From: Amorphochlora amoebiformis
Taxonomy: Eukaryota; Cercozoa; Chlorarachniophyceae
Assembly: GCA_054601695.1 (NCBI GenBank)
Contig: BAAHQB010000001.1
Coordinates: 124,001 to 188,000, forward strand
DNA length: 64,000 bases
Reading direction: 5' to 3'
Below the pieces are notes generated by a model that saw only the letters and a program-made list of their open reading frames with translations, was not told where the DNA came from and did no database searches. The position numbers and the translations under genes are program-made. Shown here piece after piece: positions 31,190-64,000 of the stretch; the stretch's first letter is position 1; every line of letters begins with the position of its first letter.

Positions 31190-31600
31190 CTCTAATCACC
31201 TCTCCCTTGGTCTCCTCCCCCCCATTCAGGATACTTCCCCACATCAACTCAAAGATGATACTTCTCAACACCGGATCAACCTTAGCTTTCAACCCCTCGG
31301 GACCCAAGCCGCCCAGCCCCGCGGAACCCTCGGAAGCCTCGGAACCCACCGAATGCTTCCCCTCGGAACCCAGCAAACCCGCAGGACCCACGGAACCCTG
31401 ACCCTCGGGACTTGCGGAATCCAAGGGATCCTTTTTATCGGAACCTAGTCGTGACCCTTTCTCGGCTGCGGCACCCATTGTACCCAGAGAAGCCTCGGAA
31501 CCCAAGGGTTGTTTTTCGGAAGCTAGGGAGGGTCGGAGGCCTTTGGCGTGGAGAATAAGGGGGGCCCATCTGTGAATGTTATCAAATTTAAATCTTGAGG
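31190..31600 (-). CDS. Possible low-complexity coding exon, Gly/Ser/Ala-rich
   Basis: A GC-richer island stays open on the minus strand for ~140 codons, built of degenerate repeats of [15 protein letters not shown] and [10 protein letters not shown] type. It begins with [19 protein letters not shown] and runs into a poly-T/poly-A stretch at 31165-31190. The ctcggaaccc-type repeat gives it a repetitive DNA origin. It may be a disordered protein segment or just an open minisatellite. Confidence 0.3.
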
Positions 31601-31664
31601 AATATATGGATTTTTGTGAAACTATATGTTTTATACATGTATGTGATACATACTTACAGACGTG

Positions 31665-31730
<66 letters not shown>

Positions 31731-31737
31731 TATGTAT

Positions 31738-31792
<55 letters not shown>

Positions 31793-31879
31793 CATGTATA
31801 TGTATGAAACACACACATGTATATATATATATATATATATATATATTATCCATTTATATATATGTATATATGTAAAGAA

Positions 31880-31927
31880 AAGAACTTATGATCTATATTG
31901 TCGTTAGTATTACTTCTTTCCTGAGGT

Positions 31928-31986
<59 letters not shown>

Positions 31987-32035
31987 CCATTACATGTGAT
32001 CTATATTCTCGTTGGTATTACTCTTTCCTGAGGTT

Positions 32036-32077
<42 letters not shown>

Positions 32078-32240
32078 ATTTCCATTATATATGAACTATA
32101 TTGTCGTTGGTATTACTCTTTCCTGAGATTTGAATATAATATATATATATATATATAGATATATATATATATATCTATATACATAATTTTCACAATATAT
32201 GATCTATATTGTCGTTGGTATTACTCTTTCCTGAGGTTTG

Positions 32241-32277
<37 letters not shown>

Positions 32278-32331
32278 ATTTTCACAATATATGGTCTATA
32301 TTGTCGTTGGTATTACTCTTTCCTGAGGTTT

Positions 32332-32371
<40 letters not shown>

Positions 32372-32423
32372 ATTTTCACAATATATGGTCTATATTGTCG
32401 AGGTATTACTCTTTCCTGAGGTT

Positions 32424-32457
<34 letters not shown>

Positions 32458-32524
32458 ATGTGTGTGTGCATAACTTTCGCAATATATGGTCTATATTGTC
32501 GAGGTATTACTCTTTCCTGAGGTT

Positions 32525-32556
<32 letters not shown>

Positions 32557-32628
32557 AATATATATGTTTATGTATGTGTGTATGTTTACACATAATTTTC
32601 ACAATGTGTGGTCTATATTGTCGAGGTA
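31880..32628. repeat. Tandem array, ~8 copies, module plus (TA)n
   Basis: A ~45-bp module (gtctatattgtcgttggta then ttactctttcctgaggttt) recurs near 31888, 31998, 32092, 32200, 32293, 32385, 32486 and 32609, separated by TA tracts. On the minus strand it carries the last codons and stop of the gene ending at 32629. Confidence 0.88.
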
Positions 32629-34648
<2,020 letters not shown>

Positions 34649-34670
34649 CTACCAATAGGGTTAATGTGTG

Positions 34671-34735
<65 letters not shown>

Positions 34736-35550
34736 ACGTTCTATATATGTATATATAAATATATGAATATATAGATATTTTCATATATCTACATGAATAT
34801 ATAATAGATTTATGTACATATTAGGCTCAGGTGTTGAATGTCGACCGTTAGGTGTGGTCTGGTGTCGGGTTTCGGCTGTTGGGTGTGGTCTGGTGTCAGA
34901 TGTTGGATGTCGGGTGTTAGGCAGTTGTTGGATGTCGGGTGTTAGGTGTGGTCTGGTGTCAGATATTGGATGTCTTTTGTTAGGTCTGGTCTGGTGTCAG
35001 ATATTGGATGTCGGCCGCTAGGTGTGGTCTGGTGTCAGATATTGGAAGTCGGCCGCTAGGTGTGGTCTGGTGTCAGATATTGGAAGTCGGCCGCTAGGTG
35101 TGGTCTGGTGTCAGATATTGGATGTCGGCTGCTAGGTCTGGTCTGGTGTCAGATATTGGATGTCGGCTGCTAGGTCTGGTCTGGTGTGAGGTGTTGGATG
35201 TCGGGTGTTAGGTGTGGTCTGGTGTCAGATATTGGATGTCGGCTGCTAGGTCTGGTCTGGTGTCAGATGTTGGATGTCGGGTGTTAGGTGTTGTTTGATG
35301 TCGGATGTTAGTGGTTTCGTATCGGGTGTCGGGTAAGGTTAGGGTTAGGGTTGGGGGGTTAATCTACCTGAGAGTGGCGTAGTTTTGAGTTGTGTGGAGC
35401 TGAACCATAACTCCTAGCGTCAGGGTATATATATATATAATATACATACATATATATATACATATACATATATATATATATATATACATACACATAGGCG
35501 CACACATTTTATGTATCTACATGTAACATAGCTGTACGTATATTATATAT

Positions 35551-35598
<48 letters not shown>

Positions 35599-35601
35599 CA
35601 T

Positions 35602-35676
<75 letters not shown>

Positions 35677-35880
35677 CATTAGTTCGAGAGAATTGAGATA
35701 TTTCGAGATATTGAGATATTTCGAGATCGCGAGTGATTTCGAGAGATTTTCGGAGATTTCGAGTGAGAGCTTAAAAAAATACCGAACATCTGCTCAGGAA
35801 ATGATTTATCGCCCTTCTCGCCCTCTCCCTAAGTTTTACCGTTACACTTTGGCATAGGCGTTACATCCAGAGTCATTATA
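34649..35880. repeat. ~38-41-bp minisatellite and TA repeats
   Basis: Bases 34830-35330 hold about a dozen copies of a TG-rich unit (ggtgtggtctggtgtcagat then attggatgtcggccgctag). TA and (AC)n follow to 35670. Bases 35680-35770 have short gagatatttcgagat repeats. A possible plus-strand terminal exon (acceptor tgctcag, [19 protein letters not shown]) lies at ~35798-35860. Confidence 0.75.
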
Positions 35881-36400
35881 GGTTAGGTTAAGTTCCAAGA
35901 TATGTAAGATTATGTTAAGATTAGGGTTAATCTCGGAGGTATGTTAGATTAGGTTTAGCTTAGTCCATTAGGTTAGGGTTAGGGTTAGGGTTAGGGTTAG
36001 GGTTAGGGTTAGGGTTAGGGTTAGGGTTAGAGATAGGGTTGTACCCCAGGCCTTCCGTAGAGTCGTGCGACTCCACGCTTGGTTTCTACGTAGTGTTTCG
36101 GGTTAGGGTTAGGGTTAGGGTTAGGTTTAAGGTGTCGGGTTAAGGTGTCGGGTTAGGGTTAGGATGTCGGGTTAGGATTAGGATGTCGGGTTAGGGTTAG
36201 AGTGTCGGGTTAGGGTTAGGGCGTCGGGTTGGGGTTAATGTGTCGGGTTAGGGTTAGGGTGTCGGGTTAGGGTGTCGGGTTAGGGTGTCGGTTAGGGTTT
36301 GGGTTAGGATTAGGGTTAGGGTTAGGGTTAGGGTTAGTATGTATGTCGGGTGTCGGATGTCGGGTTAGCGTTGGGGTTGGGGTTAGGGTCAGGTAGGTTT
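35880..36400 (+). repeat. TTAGGG block with GTGTCGGG variants
   Basis: TTAGGG repeats, then TTAGGGTGTCGGG variants at 36120-36370. A 62-bp unique island at 36040-36100 interrupts it (see next feature). Confidence 0.88.
36050..36089 (+). CDS. Candidate 40-nt exon inside TTAGGG repeats
   Basis: Acceptor gtaccccag, 13 codons (AFRRVVRLHAWFL), donor GTAGTG, with TTAGGG repeats on both sides. It is short and stands alone, so it may be chance. No product can be named. Confidence 0.25.
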
Positions 36401-37290
<890 letters not shown>

Positions 37291-37291
37291 A

Positions 37292-37358
37292 TATAGCCTG
37301 ATTGGGGTTAGCTATAGAATATCTGGTACTCTAGGAGTAGATATATAATATATATATA

Positions 37359-37405
<47 letters not shown>

Positions 37406-37472
37406 ATATATATGTAACCTGATTCGGGTTATGACTTATAGGAATATCTAGTACTCGAGGAGTAGATACATA

Positions 37473-37535
<63 letters not shown>

Positions 37536-37585
37536 CATATATAACCTGATTGGGGTTAATGACTTGATAGAATATGTAGTATTTA

Positions 37586-37626
<41 letters not shown>

Positions 37627-37759
37627 CCTGATTGGGGTTAATAACTTGATAGAATATGTAATATATATATATATATATATATATAACCTGATTGGGGTTT
37701 ATAACTTGATAGAATATGTAGTACTCGAGGAGAAGCCGGAGATGAGGATGTGAAGAATA

Positions 37760-37765
<6 letters not shown>
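37292..37765. repeat. Tandem array, 5 copies, module plus (TA)n
   Basis: The module aacctgattggggttaatga plus cttgatagaatatgtagtac recurs near 37300, 37418, 37542, 37627 and 37687. Only the last copy continues into unique sequence, where a plus-strand terminal exon ([12 protein letters not shown], stop) is possible. Confidence 0.8.
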
Positions 37766-37798
<33 letters not shown>

Positions 37799-37818
37799 AT
37801 ATATATATATATACACAA

Positions 37819-37923
<105 letters not shown>

Positions 37924-37958
37924 AAGTCACATCAAAAAAAGTAAAAATCACTAAAACT

Positions 37959-40661
<2,703 letters not shown>

Positions 40662-40677
40662 CTAAAGGAACATATAT

Positions 40678-40750
<73 letters not shown>

Positions 40751-40805
40751 TATATCATATGCGTGCGTATATAAATATGTACACATATAAATGTACATGT
40801 ACATA

Positions 40806-40869
<64 letters not shown>

Positions 40870-40929
40870 CATACGCACATATACATATTCACACGCATTA
40901 TATATATATATTCCTCTCCTAGGCCTGCC

Positions 40930-42107
<1,178 letters not shown>

Positions 42108-42169
42108 CCTGGTCTTGCCACTACAGGTGTCACTCGAATTATTTTCGCGGCATTTTCGTGGAATAAGAA
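42108..42169 (-). CDS. Candidate exon, unknown product
   Basis: Acceptor gtacag, 20 codons ([20 protein letters not shown]), donor GTATAT. A truncated copy of its 5' part lies upstream in the same sense at ~42250-42285, after a TA tract, the same pattern as other exons here. Neighbouring exons were not identified. Confidence 0.35.
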
Positions 42170-42184
42170 CTGTACATATATATG

Positions 42185-42253
<69 letters not shown>

Positions 42254-42299
42254 TCGAATTATTTTCGCGGCATTTTCGTGGATGGAAACTGGACAAACA

Positions 42300-44475
<2,176 letters not shown>

Positions 44476-44558
44476 TTATTGTTAGGGCTAGGGTTAGGGT
44501 TAGGGCTAGGGTTAGGATTAGGGTTAGGGTTAGGGTTAGGGTTAGGGTTAGCCTTCGG

Positions 44559-48560
<4,002 letters not shown>

Positions 48561-48563
48561 ATG

Positions 48564-48830
48564 AGTTAGGGTTAGGGTTAGGGTTAGGGTTAGGGTTAGG
48601 GTTAGGATTAGGGTTATGGTTAGGGTTAGGGTTACAGAGACGACGCCCCTTCTCGGCACATGGGTTCGAAGTAGAGAGGGCACGCTAGGAAGGCTATCAG
48701 ACGTTGTAATCCTTTGTGTTTCTGGCGATTAGCGTTGGGATTAGGGTTAGGATTAGGGTTAGGGTTAGGGTTAGGGTTAGGGTTAGGGTTGGGGTTAGGG
48801 TTAGGGTTAGGGTTAGAGTAAGGGGCTTCT
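48564..48830 (+). repeat. TTAGGG blocks
   Basis: Repeats at 48564-48632 and 48730-48830, on either side of a unique exon-like island. Confidence 0.9.
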
Positions 48831-48868
48831 TTGCCTTGAGGGTTTGAGGGGGGAGGGCCTTTTGTAGA
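48632..48868 (-). CDS. Candidate exons between telomere-type repeats
   Basis: Exon 48835-48868 (STKGPPPSNPQ; possible GC donor) and island 48632-48721 (acceptor atcgccag). The island reads either as a terminal exon (KHKGLQRLIAFLACPLYFEP ... ASSL) whose TAA stop is the first bases of the CCCTAA repeat, or, in phase with the first exon, as an internal exon (SLPSVPSLLRTHVPRRG) with donor GTAACC made by the repeat. No product is recognised. Confidence 0.35.
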   Translation of the reverse strand, partial: STKGPPPSNPQGKEAPYSNPNPNPNPNPNPNPNPNPNPNPNPNPNANRQKHKGLQRLIAFLACPLYFEPMCREGASSL

Positions 48869-48869
48869 C

Positions 48870-48882
48870 TGATTGGATATAT

Positions 48883-48925
<43 letters not shown>

Positions 48926-48943
48926 TGTATTACATATACACAT

Positions 48944-48993
<50 letters not shown>

Positions 48994-49016
48994 GTATTCA
49001 TATATTGATTACATTA

Positions 49017-49069
<53 letters not shown>

Positions 49070-49106
49070 AGACTGATGATAATATATATGTTATAAATAA
49101 ATAAAT

Positions 49107-49149
<43 letters not shown>

Positions 49150-49171
49150 AATGTGTATGTGTATATAGATA

Positions 49172-49231
<60 letters not shown>

Positions 49232-49259
49232 ATATATATATATATATATATATATATGT

Positions 49260-49294
<35 letters not shown>

Positions 49295-49307
49295 GATATA
49301 TTTTATT

Positions 49308-49358
<51 letters not shown>

Positions 49359-49370
49359 ACTATACATAAT

Positions 49371-49402
<32 letters not shown>

Positions 49403-49454
49403 TACATATATATATATATATGCATATATTGATGTATACATACACACACACACA

Positions 49455-49504
<50 letters not shown>

Positions 49505-49569
49505 TATACATATATACATGTTTATATATTGGCACATCACCTTGAAATTTTAGATGGGATCAAAAGAAG

Positions 49570-49606
<37 letters not shown>

Positions 49607-49668
49607 ATATATATATTTATACATACATACATACATATATGTCTACACAAAATATTACAATTATACAT

Positions 49669-49707
<39 letters not shown>

Positions 49708-49748
49708 ATATATATATATATATATATTATATACATATATATGTATAC
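48870..49748. repeat. TA microsatellite
   Basis: (TA)n with short AC runs and a brief unique patch at 49528-49572. No gene. Confidence 0.85.
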
Positions 49749-49977
49749 CCGCAATTAGATTCATACATAATAATGATTTAACCTTAGGAGTTTGCATAGA
49801 AGCAATAGAATCAATCTCTTGAAATAGCTTGCTATACCCTTCAGGGTCTTGATCCAGCAATCTATAAAATATCATTATATGGATATCTATCTTTAATATG
49901 CTTGATTTCCTCAATCTATCATTATTTATTATATTGTACGGATGGTAAGCCCAACAGTTGAGTAAAAAAGCGCAAAA
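49749..49977 (-). CDS. Coding exon, 76 codons, unknown protein
   Basis: A strong acceptor (tttttttcattag) and donor GTATAC bound an open frame of natural composition: [20 protein letters not shown], later [20 protein letters not shown] and SLLCMNLIA. It enters in phase 0 and leaves in phase 1. The exon is A+T-richer than others but not repetitive. Neighbouring exons were not found. No family recognised; it is probably helical. Confidence 0.5.
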
Positions 49978-50125
49978 CTAATGAAAAAAATTATTAAAAT
50001 GTTCCAAAAAAAGCGCCCATCTTAGCATTTTATTTATTTACTATCCTGATCATGTATGATATATTCGGCTATCTTATTTCTATTCTTATTATTATTACTT
50101 TATTATTAATTATTATTATTTATTC

Positions 50126-50157
<32 letters not shown>

Positions 50158-50565
50158 TATTATTATTGTTATTATTATTATTATTATTATATTTAGTCGG
50201 CGAATGCTTATTTGAGTTGTTAGGAGAGATATAGCCTTGCTGATATAACCATTAGGTTATGTACATTTTATTGTAACTGTTGCAATACTTATGGTGTCCT
50301 AGTGTAAACGGTAATGTTTGTTAGATTTTGTTGTAAGTATCGTGTAATTAATGGTTTTACTAACAATAGTTGTAATTTTAGTATTTTACGTATATATATT
50401 CGTATACACACGTGTTTATGTATGCATACATACATATGTATTTATGTACATATATATAAATTTTTAGATATACTTTACCACATACACATACATATACACA
50501 TATATACACACATACATATATTTATACATAGATAAATTTATAGATATACTTTACCATATATATAC

Positions 50566-50596
<31 letters not shown>

Positions 50597-50619
50597 GATT
50601 TTTAGATATACTTTACCAC

Positions 50620-50656
<37 letters not shown>

Positions 50657-50675
50657 TTTTGTTTTACATTTATAC

Positions 50676-50736
<61 letters not shown>

Positions 50737-50908
50737 TGTTATATATATGTATATTTTCCTACATAAATGTATATATATATATATATATACATATATACAT
50801 ACGCAAATATATATATGCATACATACACACATTAAATTCAAATATAAAATTAAAAAATTAATATCTCGCACCCAAGAATCAATCTCGTCTCCCTCTTCGC
50901 TATCTCAG
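49978..50908. repeat. AT-rich unique DNA, (ATT)n and TA repeats
   Basis: (ATT)n at 50085-50190, then unique sequence to 50400. Three copies of a ~60-bp unit (tttttagatatactttacca) lie at 50457, 50533 and 50596. TA follows. No gene is supported. Confidence 0.7.
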
Positions 50909-50976
50909 GGTCCACATCTACAGCTCTTAGAGTCGCGACCTACACCATTGTTAGCACTCGAATTGAACATGAATAT
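50909..50976 (+). CDS. Candidate exon, unknown product
   Basis: A pyrimidine-rich acceptor (cttcgctatctcag) and a GTATGT donor bound 22 codons ([20 protein letters not shown]). Downstream, a ~55-bp unit containing the palindrome GATATCTGCAGATATC is repeated to ~51090. No partner exons identified. Confidence 0.3.
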
Positions 50977-51089
50977 GTATGTGTTTCGTGTATATCGCCG
51001 GGATATCTGCAGATATCCACATGGATATGTATGTGTTTCGTAGATATCGCCGGGATATCTGCAGATATTGACTTGAATATGTATGTGTA

Positions 51090-51609
51090 TAGTACATATG
51101 GGTTAGGGTTAGGGTTAGAGTTAGGGTTAGAGTTAGGGTTAGGGTTAGGATCACGATTTGGGTTAACTATAGGGCAAGTATAGATTAGGGTTAGAGATAG
51201 GGATAGAGTTAGGGTTTGGATTAGGGTTGGGGTTAGGATGTTAGGGTTTGGATTAGGGTTGGGGTTAGGATGACCATTGCTGCCATTCGGGTAGCGAGGG
51301 CAAACGATGCACCACCTGATGAAGATGCGCCTCCAGCACCCATGCTAGGGTTAGGGTTAGGGTTAGGGTTAGGGTTAGGGTTAGGGTTAGGGTTAGGGTT
51401 AGGGTTCAAGTTTGGTATATGAAGGAATGTTTAGGGTTAAGAGCGATAGGTCTAATTAGATTCAATGAATGTAAAAGGTGTGAATAAGGTAATTTCAACG
51501 AGTGAGTTAGGGTGGGGGTTAAGGGTTAGGGTTAGGGTTCGGATTAGGGTTAGGGTTAGGGTTAGGTAGAGTTAGGGCTAGGATGGTTAAAATAGAGTTC
51601 GAGTTAGGG

Positions 51610-51620
<11 letters not shown>
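51090..51620 (+). repeat. TTAGGG blocks with variants
   Basis: TTAGGG and TTAGAG/TTTGGATTAGGG variants at 51098-51260 and 51345-51620, interrupted by a unique island at 51269-51349. Confidence 0.88.
51269..51349. other. Unique exon-like island, strand unresolved
   Basis: Open on both strands. The plus strand reads MTIAAIRVARANDAPPDEDA with a GTTAGG donor from the repeat. The minus strand starts ATG and reads MGAGGASSSGGASFALATRM, with donor GTCATC. Either could be an exon; I cannot choose. Confidence 0.35.
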
Positions 51621-56519
<4,899 letters not shown>

Positions 56520-56574
56520 CACTATTTGGGTAGATATGTATGTATATATGTATATATATATATATATATGTATG

Positions 56575-56639
<65 letters not shown>

Positions 56640-56687
56640 TTGTGTGTGTGTGTGCTAAAATATGTTCATATATACGTTTAGATCACG

Positions 56688-56719
<32 letters not shown>

Positions 56720-56796
56720 ATATATATATTATTTATATATATATATATATATAAACATATATACAAAAATATGTATATATATATATATATATATAT

Positions 56797-57037
56797 TGTT
56801 AACCCAGTGGTATTGTGGACAGTGGTCCGATTGAAGTCTTTCCGAATTCTGATTTTAACTTTCCATGTTGCAAGGCTACTTGCTCTTCACTGCAAACGAA
56901 GAGGCTACTGATGGGTAACATTAGGCGTGACATGCCGTGACGTCACCATGATATGCCGTGTACCCTCTTCGTTGCAGTCAAGAGCGAGTAGCCATGCAAC
57001 ATGGAAAGTTAAAATCAGAATTCGGAAAGACTTCATT

Positions 57038-57041
<4 letters not shown>
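56797..57041. mobile_element. Foldback/MITE-like inverted repeat in TA DNA
   Basis: The ends read TTGTTAA and TTAACAA. Arms of ~75 bp (left 56830-56905 with gaagtctttccgaattctga; right 56960-57035, its reverse complement with a few changes) enclose a ~55-bp loop. The left arm has a ~28-bp extra segment after TTGTTAA. It sits in (TA)n, as expected for a TA-targeting element, but target duplication cannot be seen in such a flank. No transposase is encoded. Confidence 0.65.
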
Positions 57042-57453
<412 letters not shown>

Positions 57454-57524
57454 TTAGAATGACCCAGAGGGGCTGTAAGTAGGAGGAGACGAGAACGACC
57501 CCATCCACTCAGCATTTCGAGACC
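57454..57524 (-). CDS. Candidate terminal exon, unknown protein
   Basis: Acceptor cgtatag opens 22 codons ([20 protein letters not shown], then SF) before TAA. Two further copies of the acceptor and the first ~55 exon bases lie upstream in the same sense at ~57656 and ~57786, separated by TA. Upstream exons not identified. Confidence 0.4.
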
Positions 57525-58364
<840 letters not shown>

Positions 58365-58365
<1 letters not shown>

Positions 58366-59230
58366 CTTAACCCTAACCCTAACCCAATCCCTAACCTAAC
58401 CCTAACATTGTCCTAACCCTAATTCCAACCCTAACCTGAGTCAAAAGCCATCGAGCGACTCTCCTTAGCTTCTCAACCCTAAGATTAGGGTTAGGCTTAG
58501 GGTTAGGGTTAGGATTAGGGTTAGGGTTAGGGGTAGGGGTAGGGTTAGAGTTAGGATTAGGGTTAGAGTTAGGGTTAGGGTTAGAGTTAGGGTTAGGATT
58601 AGGGTTGAAAGAAAGAGAAGAAGAGAAGGAATTCACACAATATTTCGGAGTGGAAACATATATATTTTAACCAACCTTCTCCCAGGTCTCTGCCCGATAA
58701 AAAAACCCCCGCTAATACCCGCTTTTTTCTCCCCATCTCCTCCCGTTTTCTCAACCCCCCCCCCCGACGAGAGAAATTCTCGAATTACTGTCGGTACGGG
58801 GTAGGGAAGCGGGAGAGGGGGGGGGGTATCTTTCCGCGAGTTTGTCAAGCAGTCGGGGGGGATAAGGAACTAGGGTTAGGGGTTAGGGTTAGGGTTAGGG
58901 TTAGGGTTAGGGTTAGGGTTAGGGTTAGGGTTAGGGTTAGGGTTAGGGTTGGATCAGATTATTCAGCAAGTCTTAGTCCGAGGACCTTGACTCATCCACA
59001 TTGTGGGGCTATACATACTGCTATTTGGGATCACAGCAGATCATGTTCTCGGGGTTAGGGTTTTGGTTAGGGTTAGGGTTAGGGTTAGGGTTAGGTTAGG
59101 GTTAGGGTTAGGGTTAGGGTTAGGGTTAGGGTTAGGGTTAGGGTTAGGGTTCGGGTTAGGTTAGGGATAGGGTTAGGGTTAGGGTTAGGGTTAGGGTTAG
59201 GGTTAGGGTTAGGGTTCGGGTTAGGGTTGA
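58365..59230. repeat. Telomere-type blocks
   Basis: CCCTAA at 58365-58435. TTAGGG at 58480-58610, 58870-58950 and 59055-59230. The conserved motif is at 58951-58993. A GC-rich unique island (58620-58865) with poly-C/poly-G runs is open on the minus strand (GQRPGRRLVKIYMFPLRN), but homopolymers make its frame unsafe. Confidence 0.88.
58436..58478 (-). CDS. Candidate exon between CCCTAA and TTAGGG repeats
   Basis: Acceptor taatcttag, 14 codons (VEKLRRVARWLLTQ), donor GTTAGG formed by the repeat. In its sense, CCCTAA repeats precede it and TTAGGG repeats follow, as at 33543-33616. It could belong to the gene at 59405-61452 through a short exon near 58690 (phase allows it). Confidence 0.35.
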
Positions 59231-59365
59231 AGTTACAGTGTGAGAGTGGGGTGTTGAGGGTTGGCTTGCGTGCCCTGGGATACAGAGATAGATTTAGGTA
59301 ATATTTATGGAATGTGTGTATTTATTTATAAAATATATGTAGATATATACATATTATAAATACAC

Positions 59366-59396
<31 letters not shown>

Positions 59397-59404
59397 TTAT
59401 ATAC

Positions 59405-63370
<3,966 letters not shown>

Positions 63371-64000
63371 CTAATGAACAAATTGCCCAAAAGATAAATA
63401 TTAAAAGAGTAAAAATAAAAAAATATAATCACAAACCGGTCGAAATGTGTCTTGCGTGTTGGCGGCGGGTGAAAAAAAGCCCGAAAAAATCAAGGGAAAA
63501 ATCGAAAAAAAAAAACAATGAAAAATCGATAAAAAAAAAATAAAAAGCCGAAAAGTAATAAGAACAAAAAAGAAAAAGATTAAGAGTGTGCTGAAGAGTA
63601 GGGTAAGGCTTAAGACTAGGGTTAGGCTTAAGAGTAGGGTTAGGGTTAAAGAGTAGGGTTAACTTAAGAGTAGGGTTAGGCTTAAGGGTTACGGTTAAGA
63701 GTAGGGTTAGGCTTAAGAGTAGGGTTAGGGTTAAAGAGTAGGGTTAAGAGTAGGGTTAGGCTTAAAGGGTTACGCTTAAGAGTAGGGTTAGGCTTAAGGG
63801 TTACGCTTAAGAGTAGGGCTAGGTTTAAAGAGTAGGGTTCGGTATTGCGAGAATGTCAAAGACAAATCCCTGTAGGAGACCAGGTTTAGGCTTAAGCGTA
63901 GGGTTAGGGTTAAGGGTGTGGGTTAAGAGTAGGGTTAGGCTTAAGAGTAGGGTTAAAGAGTAGAGTTAGGCTTAAGAGTAAGGTTAGGCTGAAGAGTAGG
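63371..64000 (+). repeat. A-rich DNA, then TAAGAGTAGGGTTAGGCT repeats
   Basis: Bases 63371-63590 are unique with many poly-A runs. From ~63597 to the window end a degenerate ~14-20-bp repeat (taagagtagggttaggct) runs on, apparently derived from TTAGGG. No gene. Confidence 0.88.

Overview
This is a 64-kb piece of nuclear DNA from a eukaryote. Most of the bases are (TA)n microsatellite. TTAGGG/CCCTAA telomere-type hexamers also recur at about two dozen interior places. I see no operons, ribosome binding sites, rRNA, tRNA or CRISPR arrays. A recent Ty1/copia retrotransposon and many short, phase-consistent exons between GT and AG signals point to an intron-rich protist-like genome. I cannot name the lineage. 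Nearly every long open frame in the window is poly-(Ile-Tyr) read through TA repeats and is not a gene. All exon-intron models below were built by hand from splice signals, codon phase and protein sense; none has been checked against RNA or a database.

Layout. 0-7.4 kb: TA repeats with a few exon-like islands and an 8-copy array. 7.4-11.4 kb: a broken copia copy. 12.1-18.0 kb: an intact copia element on the minus strand, with identical 177-bp LTRs, a TSD and one 1563-codon gag-pol frame. 18.5-21.9 kb: a minus-strand STE20/GCK-type kinase in 11 exons with substituted catalytic residues (probable pseudokinase). 22.2-25.0 kb: a divergent plus-strand PHD-finger gene in 8 exons. 25.2-27.2 kb: a second plus-strand gene. 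28.2-29.1 kb: a 57-bp minisatellite. 30-64 kb: TA repeats and telomere-type repeats hiding several minus-strand spliced genes at 32.6-34.6, 38.0-40.7, 44.6-46.9, 48.6-48.9, 49.7-50.0, 51.6-56.5, 59.4-61.5 and 62.0-63.4 kb, mostly of unknown function.

The unusual theme is how repeats and splicing fit together. Some introns are made almost wholly of telomere-type hexamers: 65 and 71 nt in two tandem copies near 40.3 and 40.6 kb, differing by one hexamer. Such repeats also seem to supply donors (GTAACC, GTTAGG) and CTAAC branch-like motifs elsewhere. Many tandem arrays consist of one splice-site-proximal segment joined to (TA)n and multiplied. A conserved ~44-bp sequence recurs inside telomere-type repeats at five sites. 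The kinase and PHD genes are divergently arranged about 300 bp apart and may share a promoter region.
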